DNA of 64,000 bases. Origin: Xanthobacteraceae bacterium (GTDB taxonomy: Bacteria; Pseudomonadota; Alphaproteobacteria; Rhizobiales; Xanthobacteraceae). Below the pieces are notes generated by a model. The model saw only the letters and a list, made by a program, of their open reading frames with translations, was not told where the DNA came from and made no database searches. The stretch covers positions 110,185 through 174,184 of the forward strand of contig JAIESR010000011.1 in assembly GCA_019745775.1 (NCBI GenBank). The letters are read 5' to 3'. Of the stretch, positions 19,127 through 27,786 are shown piece after piece; the first letter of the stretch is position 1; each line of letters starts with the position of its first letter. A program made the translations under genes and the position numbers.

Positions 19127-20782
19127 ATGCCATTCATTCGATTCATCCTATCGGCGATCGTCGGCGGTATCCTGCTCGGAACGCTCGCCGCCAATGCACA
19201 AGCCCCGGCCGCGCTGACTGGACGGGTGACCTCGGCCCAGGAAGCCACGATGGAAGGCGTCCTGGTCAGCGCCAAACGCGAAGGCACGACCATCACCACC
19301 ACGGTGGTGACGAACGCCGAAGGCCGCTACGCCTTCCCCGCCGACCGGCTCCAGCCCGGCAAGTACACGATCTCGATCCGCGCGGTCGGCTACATCCTCG
19401 AAGGCCCGAAATCGGTCGAGGTCCCGGCTGCTGGCGCGACCGCCGACCTCAGGCTCAACCGGGCCCGCAACATCCACCTCCAGCTCTCGAACGCGGAATG
19501 GATTGCGAGCCTCCCCGGCACCGATCGCGAGAAGCAGTTCCTGACCGGCTGCACCGGCTGCCACACCTTGCAGCGGCTGTTCACGGCGCAGCACGACGTC
19601 GATGAATGGATCCAGGTGTTCAACCGGATGGGCCGCTACTATCCGGGCTCGACACCGGCACAGCCGCAGCTCCTCGTCAGCGGCGGCGAGCGCAGCGAGC
19701 GGCCGCGCGTCGATCCCAAGGTCGCACAGGCGGCGGCGCAGTTCCTGGTCGACGTCAGCCTGTCCAATCCCGAGGCCAAGGAATACGACTTCAAGCCGCT
19801 GCCGCGTCCGAAAGGCCGCGCCACGCGGGTGATCATCACCGAATACGACCTGCCGCGGAAGAACGCCTATCCGCACGACGTCGTCGTCGACGCCGACGGC
19901 CAGGCCTGGTACTCGGACTTCGGCTCGCAGATCATGGGCGTGCTCGATCCCAAGACCGGCAAGGTCATCGACTACGACATCCCGGTGGTGCGGCCAGAGC
20001 AGCCCAAGGGCACGCTCGACCTCCAGCTCGACCGTGACGGCAACGTCTGGATCGCGATGATGTACCAGTCGGCGATCGCCAAGATGGACCGGGCGACCCG
20101 CAAGCTGACGGTCTTCCCCTATCCGAAGGAGTGGTGGGGACCGACCACACAGGCCTCGATGGTTGCGCCGCGGTTTTCACACGTCGATGGCAAGGTGTGG
20201 TCGAACAACCAGGAGACGCGTGAATACTACCGGCTCGATCTGGCCACCGGAAAATTCGAGAACACCGGCAAGGCGGTCGACAAGAACGGCCGGCAGATCA
20301 GCGCCTACGGCATCCCGACCGACCACGACAACAACATGTATCTGCTCGAGTTCAGCGGGACGAGCATCGGCCGGCGCGACGCCAAGACGCTCGAAGTCGA
20401 GATCTGGCGCACGCCGTTCCCGAATTCGCGCCCCCGCCGCGGCGGCGTCGATCATCAGAACCGGCTGTGGTTCGCCGAGTACCATGGCGGCATCGCGATG
20501 TTCGATCCGAAGACCAAGACCATCAAGGAGTGGATGACGCCGACCAAGTGGGACAATCCCTATGGCGTCGTCGCAGCCCGCAATGGCGAAGTCTGGACCG
20601 GCTCGATGCACACCGACCTGGTGACGCGGCTGTTCCCGGATACCGACGACATGGTGCAATACCTGTTGCCGCGCACCACCAACATCCGCCGGGTGTTCCT
20701 GGAAGAGACCGGACCACGGCCGACACTGTGGGTCGGCTCGAACCACGGCGCCTCGATCGTGAGGGTGGAGACGCTGGACTGA
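19127..20782 (+). CDS. Secreted CxxCH protein: carboxypeptidase-regulatory-like domain plus Vgb-lyase-like propeller
   Basis: A 551-residue exported protein. A signal peptide (about 1-25, ending ANAQ) is followed by a beta-sandwich carboxypeptidase-regulatory-like domain (about 28-110: LTGRVTSAQEATMEGVLVSAKREG, then NAEGRYAF). Next come a short helical section with a haem-type CTGCH at 142-146 and a C-terminal beta-propeller (about 200-551). The propeller blades have virginiamycin-B-lyase-like patterns (DVVVDADGQAWYSDFGSQ, LDLQLDRDGNVWIAMM, GVDHQNRLWFAEY). One CxxCH suggests a single c-type haem. The ATG at 19127 has GGGAGG six bases upstream; a TTG at 19112 would overlap that site. Function unknown; an extracytoplasmic oxidoreductase or lyase is possible. 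Confidence 0.82.
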   Translation: MPFIRFILSAIVGGILLGTLAANAQAPAALTGRVTSAQEATMEGVLVSAKREGTTITTTVVTNAEGRYAFPADRLQPGKYTISIRAVGYILEGPKSVEVPAAGATADLRLNRARNIHLQLSNAEWIASLPGTDREKQFLTGCTGCHTLQRLFTAQHDVDEWIQVFNRMGRYYPGSTPAQPQLLVSGGERSERPRVDPKVAQAAAQFLVDVSLSNPEAKEYDFKPLPRPKGRATRVIITEYDLPRKNAYPHDVVVDADGQAWYSDFGSQIMGVLDPKTGKVIDYDIPVVRPEQPKGTLDLQLDRDGNVWIAMMYQSAIAKMDRATRKLTVFPYPKEWWGPTTQASMVAPRFSHVDGKVWSNNQETREYYRLDLATGKFENTGKAVDKNGRQISAYGIPTDHDNNMYLLEFSGTSIGRRDAKTLEVEIWRTPFPNSRPRRGGVDHQNRLWFAEYHGGIAMFDPKTKTIKEWMTPTKWDNPYGVVAARNGEVWTGSMHTDLVTRLFPDTDDMVQYLLPRTTNIRRVFLEETGPRPTLWVGSNHGASIVRVETLD

Positions 20783-20819
20783 TCAGCTGAGGCTGCAGCG
20801 AGCGCAAATATGCATCAAT

Positions 20820-20847
20820 GTGCCCCTCCCCTTGCGGGAGAGGGCAC
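20820..20847. terminator. Bidirectional hairpin between convergent genes
   Basis: gtgcccctcccc / gggagagggcac form a near-perfect GC-rich stem around a four-base loop, placed between the plus-strand gene ending at 20782 and the minus-strand gene ending at 20878. No strong U-tract follows. It resembles the stem at 34721-34747, so it may also be a dispersed repeat. Confidence 0.5.
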
Positions 20848-20877
20848 AACAATCTCCGCCGTCGCCGCAGCGAGAAC

Positions 20878-22305
20878 TCACGCCTGCGAGATGAATTTTG
20901 TCACCGTATAGGCTTCAAGCCCCTCGACTCCGCCTTCGCTGCCGTAGCCGCTCTCCTTCACGCCACCGAACGGCGTCTCCGGAGTCGAGATCGCGACCGA
21001 ATTGACACCGACCATGCCCGACTCGAGCGCGTCGCCGATCGCGGTCGCGGTCGAGACTGACGATGTGAAGGCATAGGCGGCCAGGCCGAAGGGTAGCGCG
21101 TTGGCGCGCGCCACGACTTCGTCGAAAGTCTTGAAGGTGACGATCGGCGCGATCGGGCCGAACGGCTCCTCGGTCATCACCTTGGAATCGTCGGGGATGT
21201 CGGTGACGACCGTCGGCTCGAAATAGTAGCCCTGGTTGCCGCGCCGCTTGCCGCCGGTGACGACCTTGCCGCCGCGGTTCTTGGCGTCGTTGACGAAGCC
21301 CTCGAGCGCGTCGAGCCGGCGCGCGTTCGCCATCGGGCCCATGGTGGTGCCGTCTTCGAGGCCGTCGCCGAGCTTGATGTTGTTGGCGAAGTCGGTGAAG
21401 CGCTTGAGGAAGCGGTCGTAGACCGGCTCCTGCACATAGAAGCGGGTCGGCGAGATGCAGACCTGACCGGCGTTGCGATACTTGAACGCGGCGATGGTGT
21501 CGGCGGTCTTCTCCGGATCGGCGTCGCCGAACACCACGACCGGCGAATGCCCGCCGAGTTCGAGCGTCGTGCGCTTCACGCCCTTGGCGGCAAGCGCGGC
21601 GAGATGCTTGCCGACCGGGATCGAGCCGGTGAACGACACCTTGCGCACGATGTCGGACGGGATCAGGTGCTCGGAGACTTTCGCCGGCACGCCGAACACC
21701 AGGTTGAGCACGCCGGGGGGCGCGCCGGCCTCGACCACGCAGCGCACCAGCTCGACGCAGCTGCCCGGCGTCTCTTCCGACGCCTTGAGAATGAGCGAGC
21801 AGCCGGCGGCGAGCGCCCCGCCGATCTTGCGGGCGGGCGTGAGCGTCGGGAAATTCCACGGCGTGAATGCCGCGACCACGCCGACCGGCTCCTGCATCAC
21901 CATCTGGCGCACGTTCTTCTGACGGCCCTGCACGATGCGGCCGTAGGAGCGGCGGCCTTCTTCCGCGTACCAGTCGATGATGTCGGCGGTGACCAGGACT
22001 TCGAGCCGCGCTTCGCCAAGCGGCTTGCCCTGCTCCTGCGTCATGATGCGCGCGATCTTGTCGGCGCGCTCGCGCACCAGGCTCGCCGCCTTGCGCAGCA
22101 CCTTCGAGCGCTCATAGGGATTGGTGTTGCGCCAGACGTCGAAGCCCTTTTTCGCTGCCACGAGCACGCGATCGAGATCGGCCGCGCTCGCGTGCGGAAG
22201 CTTGCCGAGCGGCTTCTCGGTCGCGGGATTGATCACGTCCTCATTGGAACGTCCGTCGCCGTTGAGCCACTGGCCGTCGATATGGAGCGCGAGATCGGTG
22301 TACAT
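20878..22305 (-). CDS. NAD(P)-dependent aldehyde dehydrogenase, succinate-semialdehyde dehydrogenase type
   Basis: A 475-residue cytoplasmic aldehyde dehydrogenase. The catalytic set is intact: N151 in TPWNFPTL, E249 in ELGGHSP and the nucleophile C283 in AGQVC. FTGSIPVGKHL is the NAD(P)-binding turn. Overall sequence and length resemble GabD-like succinate-semialdehyde dehydrogenases, but related glycolaldehyde or other semialdehyde enzymes look alike. It is the last gene of a long minus-strand run starting with the ABC ATPase at 31069, with 92 bases between it and the MmgE/PrpD gene. Confidence 0.9.
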   Translation of the reverse strand: MYTDLALHIDGQWLNGDGRSNEDVINPATEKPLGKLPHASAADLDRVLVAAKKGFDVWRNTNPYERSKVLRKAASLVRERADKIARIMTQEQGKPLGEARLEVLVTADIIDWYAEEGRRSYGRIVQGRQKNVRQMVMQEPVGVVAAFTPWNFPTLTPARKIGGALAAGCSLILKASEETPGSCVELVRCVVEAGAPPGVLNLVFGVPAKVSEHLIPSDIVRKVSFTGSIPVGKHLAALAAKGVKRTTLELGGHSPVVVFGDADPEKTADTIAAFKYRNAGQVCISPTRFYVQEPVYDRFLKRFTDFANNIKLGDGLEDGTTMGPMANARRLDALEGFVNDAKNRGGKVVTGGKRRGNQGYYFEPTVVTDIPDDSKVMTEEPFGPIAPIVTFKTFDEVVARANALPFGLAAYAFTSSVSTATAIGDALESGMVGVNSVAISTPETPFGGVKESGYGSEGGVEGLEAYTVTKFISQA

Positions 22306-22397
22306 GGGGGCCTCGTTACGCCAGAGTTTTCGATGGATGACGTAGCACTATTGGATCGCCGCGTCATGCTGGTTCAACAGGGGAACCCGGCGCGGGC

Positions 22398-23768
22398 TCA
22401 CCCCCGCAGCGGTGCGAGATCGATCTTGCCGTCATAGAGCTTGCGCAGCATCGCGATCGCCTTGCGCGCACGCGCCTCGTCCCAGCCGCCGTAACGGCAG
22501 TTGAGCACGAATTTCTCTTCGATGTCGGCCTGGGTCAGCGGCTCCTTGGCGCCGCCGCGGAAATGCGGCTGGCGCTCCTCGATCACACGGCCGTCATTGA
22601 GCGTCGCCCTGATGTGGCCGGTGAACTCGCGGGGATAAGGATTCTGCGGATCGACTCGGAATGACACCTTCTGCGCCAACGCCACCACCGCCGGATCACG
22701 CACGGCGTCGTCGGTGAAATCGCCCAAGCCGACATTGCCTCGCACGAATCCGGCGGCGATGCAGTACGGCGACGAGAACTTCCCGGCGTAGCCGTTGGCG
22801 GGCTTCTGTTTGGCGGCGAGCGGCTCCCAGAGCCGGTGCACGGTCCCTTCGCCCACGTCGCAGACGATTTCCTTGATGTCGGCGGCCTTCACCTTGGTCG
22901 CCAAGCGGCGCGCGCAATCGATGTAGGGATGCGTCATGGTCCCACAGGGATAGGGCTTGAACGCAATAGTCTCGGTAACCCAGCGCTTGCCGAAATCGCC
23001 GATCACCTCGTCGTAGTTGCCGTCGAGCGTGTTGGCGAAGCCGTGGAACAGCCCATGCACGCCCTCGAACACGGTGCGCGGGCCGTAGAATCCCGCGCGC
23101 GCGAGCAGCGCGGCGCGCATCCCCGACTGCGCCGACCAGCCCGCATGCATGCGCTTGGTCCAGGCGCCTTCGGCGAGATATTCGATGATACCCGAGGCCA
23201 TCGAGCCGGCGACGCCGAGCGCGTCGACGATCTGCTTCTTGTTCAGGCCCAGCGCCGCGCCGACGCCGGCGGCCGCGCCCATGGCACCGTAGATGGCGGT
23301 CGGGTGGAAGCCGGCCTTGTGCGCTTTCATCGGCGCCACCAGCGACAGCCGGCACATGATTTCGACGCCGGCCGCGATACCGACAAGGGCGGCACGCCCG
23401 TCCGGATTGTGCCGCTCGCAGGCCGCCAGCACTGCCGGGACGATGACAGCGCCGGCATGTACCGGACCGCCCTCGAAAGTGTCGTCGAAGTCTTCGCCGT
23501 GCGCCGCCGTGCCGTTGACGAAGGCAGCGCCGGCCGCCGTCATGGTGCGGGTGTGGCCGATCGCGGTGCAGGGGCCGTCATCCTCCCAGCCGGCGAGCGA
23601 GGCCTTGATGTAGTCTGCCTCACGCACGGTAACGCAGAGCCCGGCCACGTCGATGAGCAGGTCCTCGCAGGTGCGGCGCACCGCGGCCGGCAGCCTGCCG
23701 GCGTCGAGACTGACGACGGTATCCGCCAAGTGTTCCGCGACCGAGGTTTTCGGCAGGGCAGCGTCCAT
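22398..23768 (-). CDS. MmgE/PrpD family protein
   Basis: A 456-residue cytoplasmic protein of the MmgE/PrpD fold. The N-terminal helical domain includes GHTRTMTAAGAAFVNGTAAHGEDFDDT, where the AHGEDFDD stretch is the active-site signature. It continues with HAGAVIVPAVLAACE and a C-terminal domain with FKPYPCGTMTHPYID. The family holds 2-methylcitrate dehydratase, cis-aconitate decarboxylase and iminodisuccinate epimerase/hydratase. It sits between a broken ABC permease and an aldehyde dehydrogenase, so it probably handles a di- or tricarboxylic acid taken up by that system (inference). Confidence 0.9.
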   Translation of the reverse strand: MDAALPKTSVAEHLADTVVSLDAGRLPAAVRRTCEDLLIDVAGLCVTVREADYIKASLAGWEDDGPCTAIGHTRTMTAAGAAFVNGTAAHGEDFDDTFEGGPVHAGAVIVPAVLAACERHNPDGRAALVGIAAGVEIMCRLSLVAPMKAHKAGFHPTAIYGAMGAAAGVGAALGLNKKQIVDALGVAGSMASGIIEYLAEGAWTKRMHAGWSAQSGMRAALLARAGFYGPRTVFEGVHGLFHGFANTLDGNYDEVIGDFGKRWVTETIAFKPYPCGTMTHPYIDCARRLATKVKAADIKEIVCDVGEGTVHRLWEPLAAKQKPANGYAGKFSSPYCIAAGFVRGNVGLGDFTDDAVRDPAVVALAQKVSFRVDPQNPYPREFTGHIRATLNDGRVIEERQPHFRGGAKEPLTQADIEEKFVLNCRYGGWDEARARKAIAMLRKLYDGKIDLAPLRG

Positions 23769-23831
23769 TGCAAGCTCGCTTCGCTCGTATCTCAGGAGGA
23801 CGGATAGAGAGCGAGGTGTCTGGCGTCAATC

Positions 23832-23998
23832 TCAGGTATTCCGCAGGCGCTGGGCGGCACCGAACCCGGGAATGCGGTTGATCGTGATCACGACGGCGAA
23901 CGTGAGCACCAGCATCATGATGCCAAGCACCGCGATCGCGCCAAGATCGCCGGATTCCTTGAGGTCGAAGATCAGGACCGACACGACCTGGTATCGGA
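23832..23998 (-). pseudogene. Frame-shifted C-terminal tail of the ABC permease
   Basis: In a different frame from the permease body, this stretch encodes QVVSVLIFDLKESGDLGAIA, followed by a full hydrophobic span (LGIMMLVLTFAVVITI) and a short polar end. That is exactly the expected end of an FbpB-type permease. Joining it to the body needs one extra base near 23997, around gatac-caggtcg on the coding strand. With that base the whole gene would be 575 codons including the stop, the normal size. It is either a real inactivating deletion or a sequencing error. Confidence 0.7.
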
Positions 23999-25555
23999 CG
24001 TGAACAGGATGATGGCGGCGGACAGCTCGCGGACGGTTGCGACGAAGATGAAGCACCAGGTCGCGATCACGCTTGTCCGCAACAGTGGCGCGGTGATGTG
24101 CCGGAGCGCCTGCAGCCGCGTTGCGCCGAGGATGCGGCTGGCGTCTTCGAGGTCGTTACCGACGGCCTTGTAGGCCGACGAGAGCTGCTGATAGGCCGCC
24201 GGCAGCTCGATGGTGAGATAGGCGAGCAGCAGGATCCAGAGCGTGCCGTAGAGCACAAATGGCGGCTGCGTATAGGTCAGGAACAGCCCGACGCCGAGGA
24301 CGATGCCGGGGATCGCGATCGGCGCGGTGGCGAGGAAACCGAGCGCCTGGTGGCCGACCACGGCGCGCCGCACGCTGATATAGCCGATCACCAATGCCAT
24401 CAAGGTTCCCAGCGTCGCGGTGAGCGCGCCGAGGATGAAGGTATTCTGCAACGCGATCTTGGTCGACGACAGGCCGAACGTGAACCACACGTTCTTCAGC
24501 GTGGCGTTTTCCGGCGTCACCAGCGTGGTCGCGATCGGCGACAGTGCCGCGTTGATCAGCGCGAAATAGGGCAGGAACACCGGCAGCATCAGCACCGCAA
24601 AGACGAACGCGACCGCCGGCCATTTCCAGATGCCGAGCCGGATCAGCCGGGGATCGCCGGTCTTGCCGCCGACTACCGAATAACCCTTGCGGCCGAGGAT
24701 CATCTGCTGGGTGCGCAGCAGCATCACGGTCAGCACGAGCAGCGGCAGCGAGGCCGCCGCCGCGAGCTCGGGCTTGGGCGGGAATTGGAACAGGCTCCAG
24801 ATCTTCGTGGTCATGGTGTGGAAGCCGGCCGGCAGCGCCAGGATCGCCGGCGAGCCGAACAGCGTCATCGCCTGCAGGAAGGCGATCAGCATGCCGGCCA
24901 GAAGGGCAGGCAACGCAAGCGGAATGGTGATGCGGCGCGCGGTCGTCCAGGTGCGGCCGCCGAGCATCGAGGAGGCGTCCTCGAGGTCTCCTGGAATGCG
25001 GTCGAGCGCATTGGCGATCAGCACGAAGATGTACGGGAACGTGTAGCAGGAAACGACGAAGATCAACCCCGTCATCGAATAGATGTTGAAGATGTGATCG
25101 CCCATCTCGGCGCCGGTGAGATGGCGGTAGAGCTTGTTGAGCAGGCCGGAATTCGGTGCCGCCAGAAGCTCCCACGCGATGGCGCCGAGGAACGGCGGCG
25201 TCACGAACGAGGCCGTCACCAGCGCACGCACGGCCTTGGCGAACGGCAGGTCGGTGCGCGCCACCAGCCAACCCATCGGCGCGGCGGCGAGCGCGCAGAA
25301 GATCGAGGCGCTGGTCGCCAGGATCAGCGTCGTCAGCATCGGCCCGCGGAACTCGGGCTCGGTAACGAGGGTCGCGAAGTTCTCGAGCGTGAATTGGCCG
25401 GCCTTGTCGACGACGCTGTAGTAGGCGAGCCACGACATCGGCAGGACGATCAGCACGCACAATACCGCGGCAAATGCGATCAGCACCGGCAACGAAAAAT
25501 CGATCTTGAACGTCCGGCGCCGAACCGCGGATTCCGCCGGCAATGCGATGGTCAC
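23972..25555 (-). CDS. Iron-type ABC transporter permease, two fused membrane domains, frame-truncated
   Basis: A 527-residue inner-membrane protein of the FbpB/AfuB/PhnV class with about eleven spans. Each half has an ATPase-docking EAA loop: GDLEDASSMLGGRTWTTARR in the first, NDLEDASRILGATRLQALRH in the second. The last residues (SDTRSCRS) are out of family; the proper ending lies in another frame downstream (see 23832-23998), so the last membrane span is lost as read. It follows four binding-protein genes and the ATPase at 31069 on the same strand, with a gap of 32 bases to the nearest. The substrate may be ferric iron, phosphonate or an organic acid. Confidence 0.87.
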   Translation of the reverse strand: MTIALPAESAVRRRTFKIDFSLPVLIAFAAVLCVLIVLPMSWLAYYSVVDKAGQFTLENFATLVTEPEFRGPMLTTLILATSASIFCALAAAPMGWLVARTDLPFAKAVRALVTASFVTPPFLGAIAWELLAAPNSGLLNKLYRHLTGAEMGDHIFNIYSMTGLIFVVSCYTFPYIFVLIANALDRIPGDLEDASSMLGGRTWTTARRITIPLALPALLAGMLIAFLQAMTLFGSPAILALPAGFHTMTTKIWSLFQFPPKPELAAAASLPLLVLTVMLLRTQQMILGRKGYSVVGGKTGDPRLIRLGIWKWPAVAFVFAVLMLPVFLPYFALINAALSPIATTLVTPENATLKNVWFTFGLSSTKIALQNTFILGALTATLGTLMALVIGYISVRRAVVGHQALGFLATAPIAIPGIVLGVGLFLTYTQPPFVLYGTLWILLLAYLTIELPAAYQQLSSAYKAVGNDLEDASRILGATRLQALRHITAPLLRTSVIATWCFIFVATVRELSAAIILFTSDTRSCRS

Positions 25556-25587
25556 CTAGAGTTCCCCCAAATCGTCGTCACGGGTCG

Positions 25588-26649
25588 TTACACGCCAAAT
25601 ATCTTCTGGTAGCGCGCCTTGATCTCGACCGCCTGCGCCTCGACCGCAACCGGATCGTCCTTCATCACCTTGATGTTTTTCAGCACCGGACGGCCGGGTT
25701 TCGGCTTCACCTGCGGGTGCGCCGAGTGCTGGGCGGCGAAGTCGCACAGCGCCTGCTGGCCGTCCTGCGAGAACAGGAAGCTCTGGAACAGCCGCGCGGC
25801 GTTCGGATTGGATGCAGCCTTGAGCACCGCGTTCGGGCAGACGATCAGCGGCGCGCCTTCGACCGGATAGACGATTTCGACCGGCCGCCCCGCTTCCTTG
25901 TGCAGGATGACGTTGAAGTCGTTACCGTCGGCCATCGCGGCGCGCTCCCCGAGCGCGACCTTGTTCGGCGGATCGACCGACGACTGCACCTGCATCACCT
26001 TCTGTTTGGCGAGCTTCTCGAAATAGTCCCAGCCGAGATCGCGCGCGACCTGGTAGGTCGAGGTCATGATGGTGCCGCTGTATGACGGGTGTGCCTTGAC
26101 AAGGCGGTTCAGCCACTTCGGATGCAGCAGGTCCATGAAGCCCTTCGGCGCGTCCTCGGGCTTCACCATCGAAGTATTGTAGCACAGCGAGACCACATAG
26201 ATGCGCGACGACGCAAACAGGCCGTCGGCATCGCGATGCTCCCTGGGGAAGAATTTTGCGACATCCTCCGGCACGTAGGGCGCGAGCCAGCCGTTGCGCT
26301 TCCAGGCGACGAAGTGCGCCGCATCCGACGCGTTGATGATGTCGGCGGCGTAAATCTTGCTGCTGTATTCCTGCGCGAGGCGCTGGAACTGGCGCTCAGA
26401 GCCGGTGCGCTCGATCCGCACCGAGATGCCGGGATACTTCGCCTCGAACCGCTTGGCGACGTTCTGCGAGACCGGCAGGTCCATCGCCGCATACCAGACG
26501 ACCCTACCCTCTTTCTTGGCCGCCTCGAGCAGCGCGGGCGTAACCGTTTCGGCGGCGGGCGCCTGCGCAAGCACCTTGGCCGGAACCGCTAGCCCAGCCG
26601 CCACGCCGCCTGCGAGCACGCGGCGGCGCGTTATCTTCGATACAGTCAT
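25588..26649 (-). CDS. Tat-exported ABC extracellular solute-binding protein (tandem copy 4)
   Basis: A 353-residue periplasmic binding protein of the ferric-iron/2-aminoethylphosphonate class. The N-terminus ITRRRVLAGG is a twin-arginine signal, cleaved probably after VLAQA. The segment YFEKLAKQKVMQVQSS is shared almost unchanged with the three upstream paralogues, as is the LGERA-MADGN section. It is the copy closest to the permease (32 bases) and ends RYQKIFGV like the others. No tyrosine-rich iron-ligand cluster could be assigned with confidence, so the ligand may not be iron. Confidence 0.9.
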   Translation of the reverse strand: MTVSKITRRRVLAGGVAAGLAVPAKVLAQAPAAETVTPALLEAAKKEGRVVWYAAMDLPVSQNVAKRFEAKYPGISVRIERTGSERQFQRLAQEYSSKIYAADIINASDAAHFVAWKRNGWLAPYVPEDVAKFFPREHRDADGLFASSRIYVVSLCYNTSMVKPEDAPKGFMDLLHPKWLNRLVKAHPSYSGTIMTSTYQVARDLGWDYFEKLAKQKVMQVQSSVDPPNKVALGERAAMADGNDFNVILHKEAGRPVEIVYPVEGAPLIVCPNAVLKAASNPNAARLFQSFLFSQDGQQALCDFAAQHSAHPQVKPKPGRPVLKNIKVMKDDPVAVEAQAVEIKARYQKIFGV

Positions 26650-26685
26650 GGCCGCCCTCCCACAGACAGGACCGTCGAAAGAACG

Positions 26686-27750
26686 CTAGACTTTGAAAAT
26701 CTGGGCGTAACGCTTCTTGATTGCCTCGGCCTCTTTCTCGACCGCGGCCGGGTCTTCCTTCATCAGCTTGATGTCGCGCAGCGCCCGGACACTCGGCTTT
26801 TCCTTGGTCTGCCCGTGCGGCGAATATTGCCGCGCCCAGTCCACCAGGAACTGCTGCGCCTCGCGGCCGTGCATCCAGTTCTGGAACAGCCGGGCGGCAT
26901 TCGGGTTCGGCGCCGATTTGAACACGACGCTCGGACCGGTCGCGAGCGGCGTCCCTTCTTCCGGATAAACGACCTCGACCGGGCTGCCCTCTTCCTTGTA
27001 GCGGATGACGAGATAGCCGGCGCCGTCAACCATCACCGCGCGCTCGCCGAGCTGGATCTTCTTCGGCGTATCGGTCGCCGACTGCACCTGCATGACCTTC
27101 TGCTTGGCGAGCTTCTCGAAATAGTCCCAGCCGATGTCGCGCGCGATCTGGTGGGTCGCGTTCATGATGGTGCCGCTATAGGCCGGGTGGCCCTTCACCA
27201 TCTTGCCCGCCCATTTCGGATCGAGCAGGTCCTTGAAGCTCTTGGGCGCGTCTTCCTTTTTGACGAGGTCGGTGTTGTAGGCGATCGGCGACACCAGGAT
27301 GCGGGTCGTTATCGCAAGCGCGTCGGCGTCGTAATAGGCCTTGTCGTAGTGCTGCGCGACCTCTTCCGGCAGATAAGGCGCGAGCCAGCCGTTGCGCTTC
27401 CAGATGATGACATGCGCGGCGTCGGCGGTGTTGGCGACGTCGACCGCGTAGATCTTCGCCGTGTGCTCCTGGCCGATGCGCTGGAACACGCGCTCGGCGC
27501 CTGAGCGCTCCACCTTGGTGGAGATGCCGTATTTGGCTTCGAACGCCTTGCCGAGGCGCTGCGCGAAATCGAGGTCCATGGCGGTGTAGAAGGAGACCTT
27601 GCCCTCCTTCTTGGCCGCGGCGATCAGCACGTCGTCAAGGGGCGCCGGCGCCGGCAGTTGCGCGCGCGCCGGTGCGGCGAAGACGGTGGCAGCGGCCGCT
27701 GCCGCCGAGCCCTGGAGCACCGCACGCCGGGAGATGGGACGCTTGGTCAT
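26686..27750 (-). CDS. Tat-exported ABC extracellular solute-binding protein (tandem copy 3)
   Basis: A 354-residue paralogue of its neighbours. It has a twin-arginine signal ISRRAVLQGSAAAAAATV and mature start near ARAQLPAP. Shared landmarks are VSFYTAMDLDFAQRLGKAFEAKYG, DAAHVIIWKRNGWLAPYLPEEVA and YFEKLAKQKVMQVQSATD. It is the most divergent of the four near the C-terminus (GREAQQFLVDWARQYSPHG). A gap of 36 bases separates it from each neighbour. Ligand unknown. Confidence 0.9.
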   Translation of the reverse strand: MTKRPISRRAVLQGSAAAAAATVFAAPARAQLPAPAPLDDVLIAAAKKEGKVSFYTAMDLDFAQRLGKAFEAKYGISTKVERSGAERVFQRIGQEHTAKIYAVDVANTADAAHVIIWKRNGWLAPYLPEEVAQHYDKAYYDADALAITTRILVSPIAYNTDLVKKEDAPKSFKDLLDPKWAGKMVKGHPAYSGTIMNATHQIARDIGWDYFEKLAKQKVMQVQSATDTPKKIQLGERAVMVDGAGYLVIRYKEEGSPVEVVYPEEGTPLATGPSVVFKSAPNPNAARLFQNWMHGREAQQFLVDWARQYSPHGQTKEKPSVRALRDIKLMKEDPAAVEKEAEAIKKRYAQIFKV

Positions 27751-27786
27751 CTTAGTTACTCCTCGTTGCGAAGGATCGCCGCAGCC

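Noticed and set aside
24098..25612. 504-residue plus-strand open frame
   Set aside because: Shadow of the permease gene, extremely Arg/Glu/His rich, no domain.
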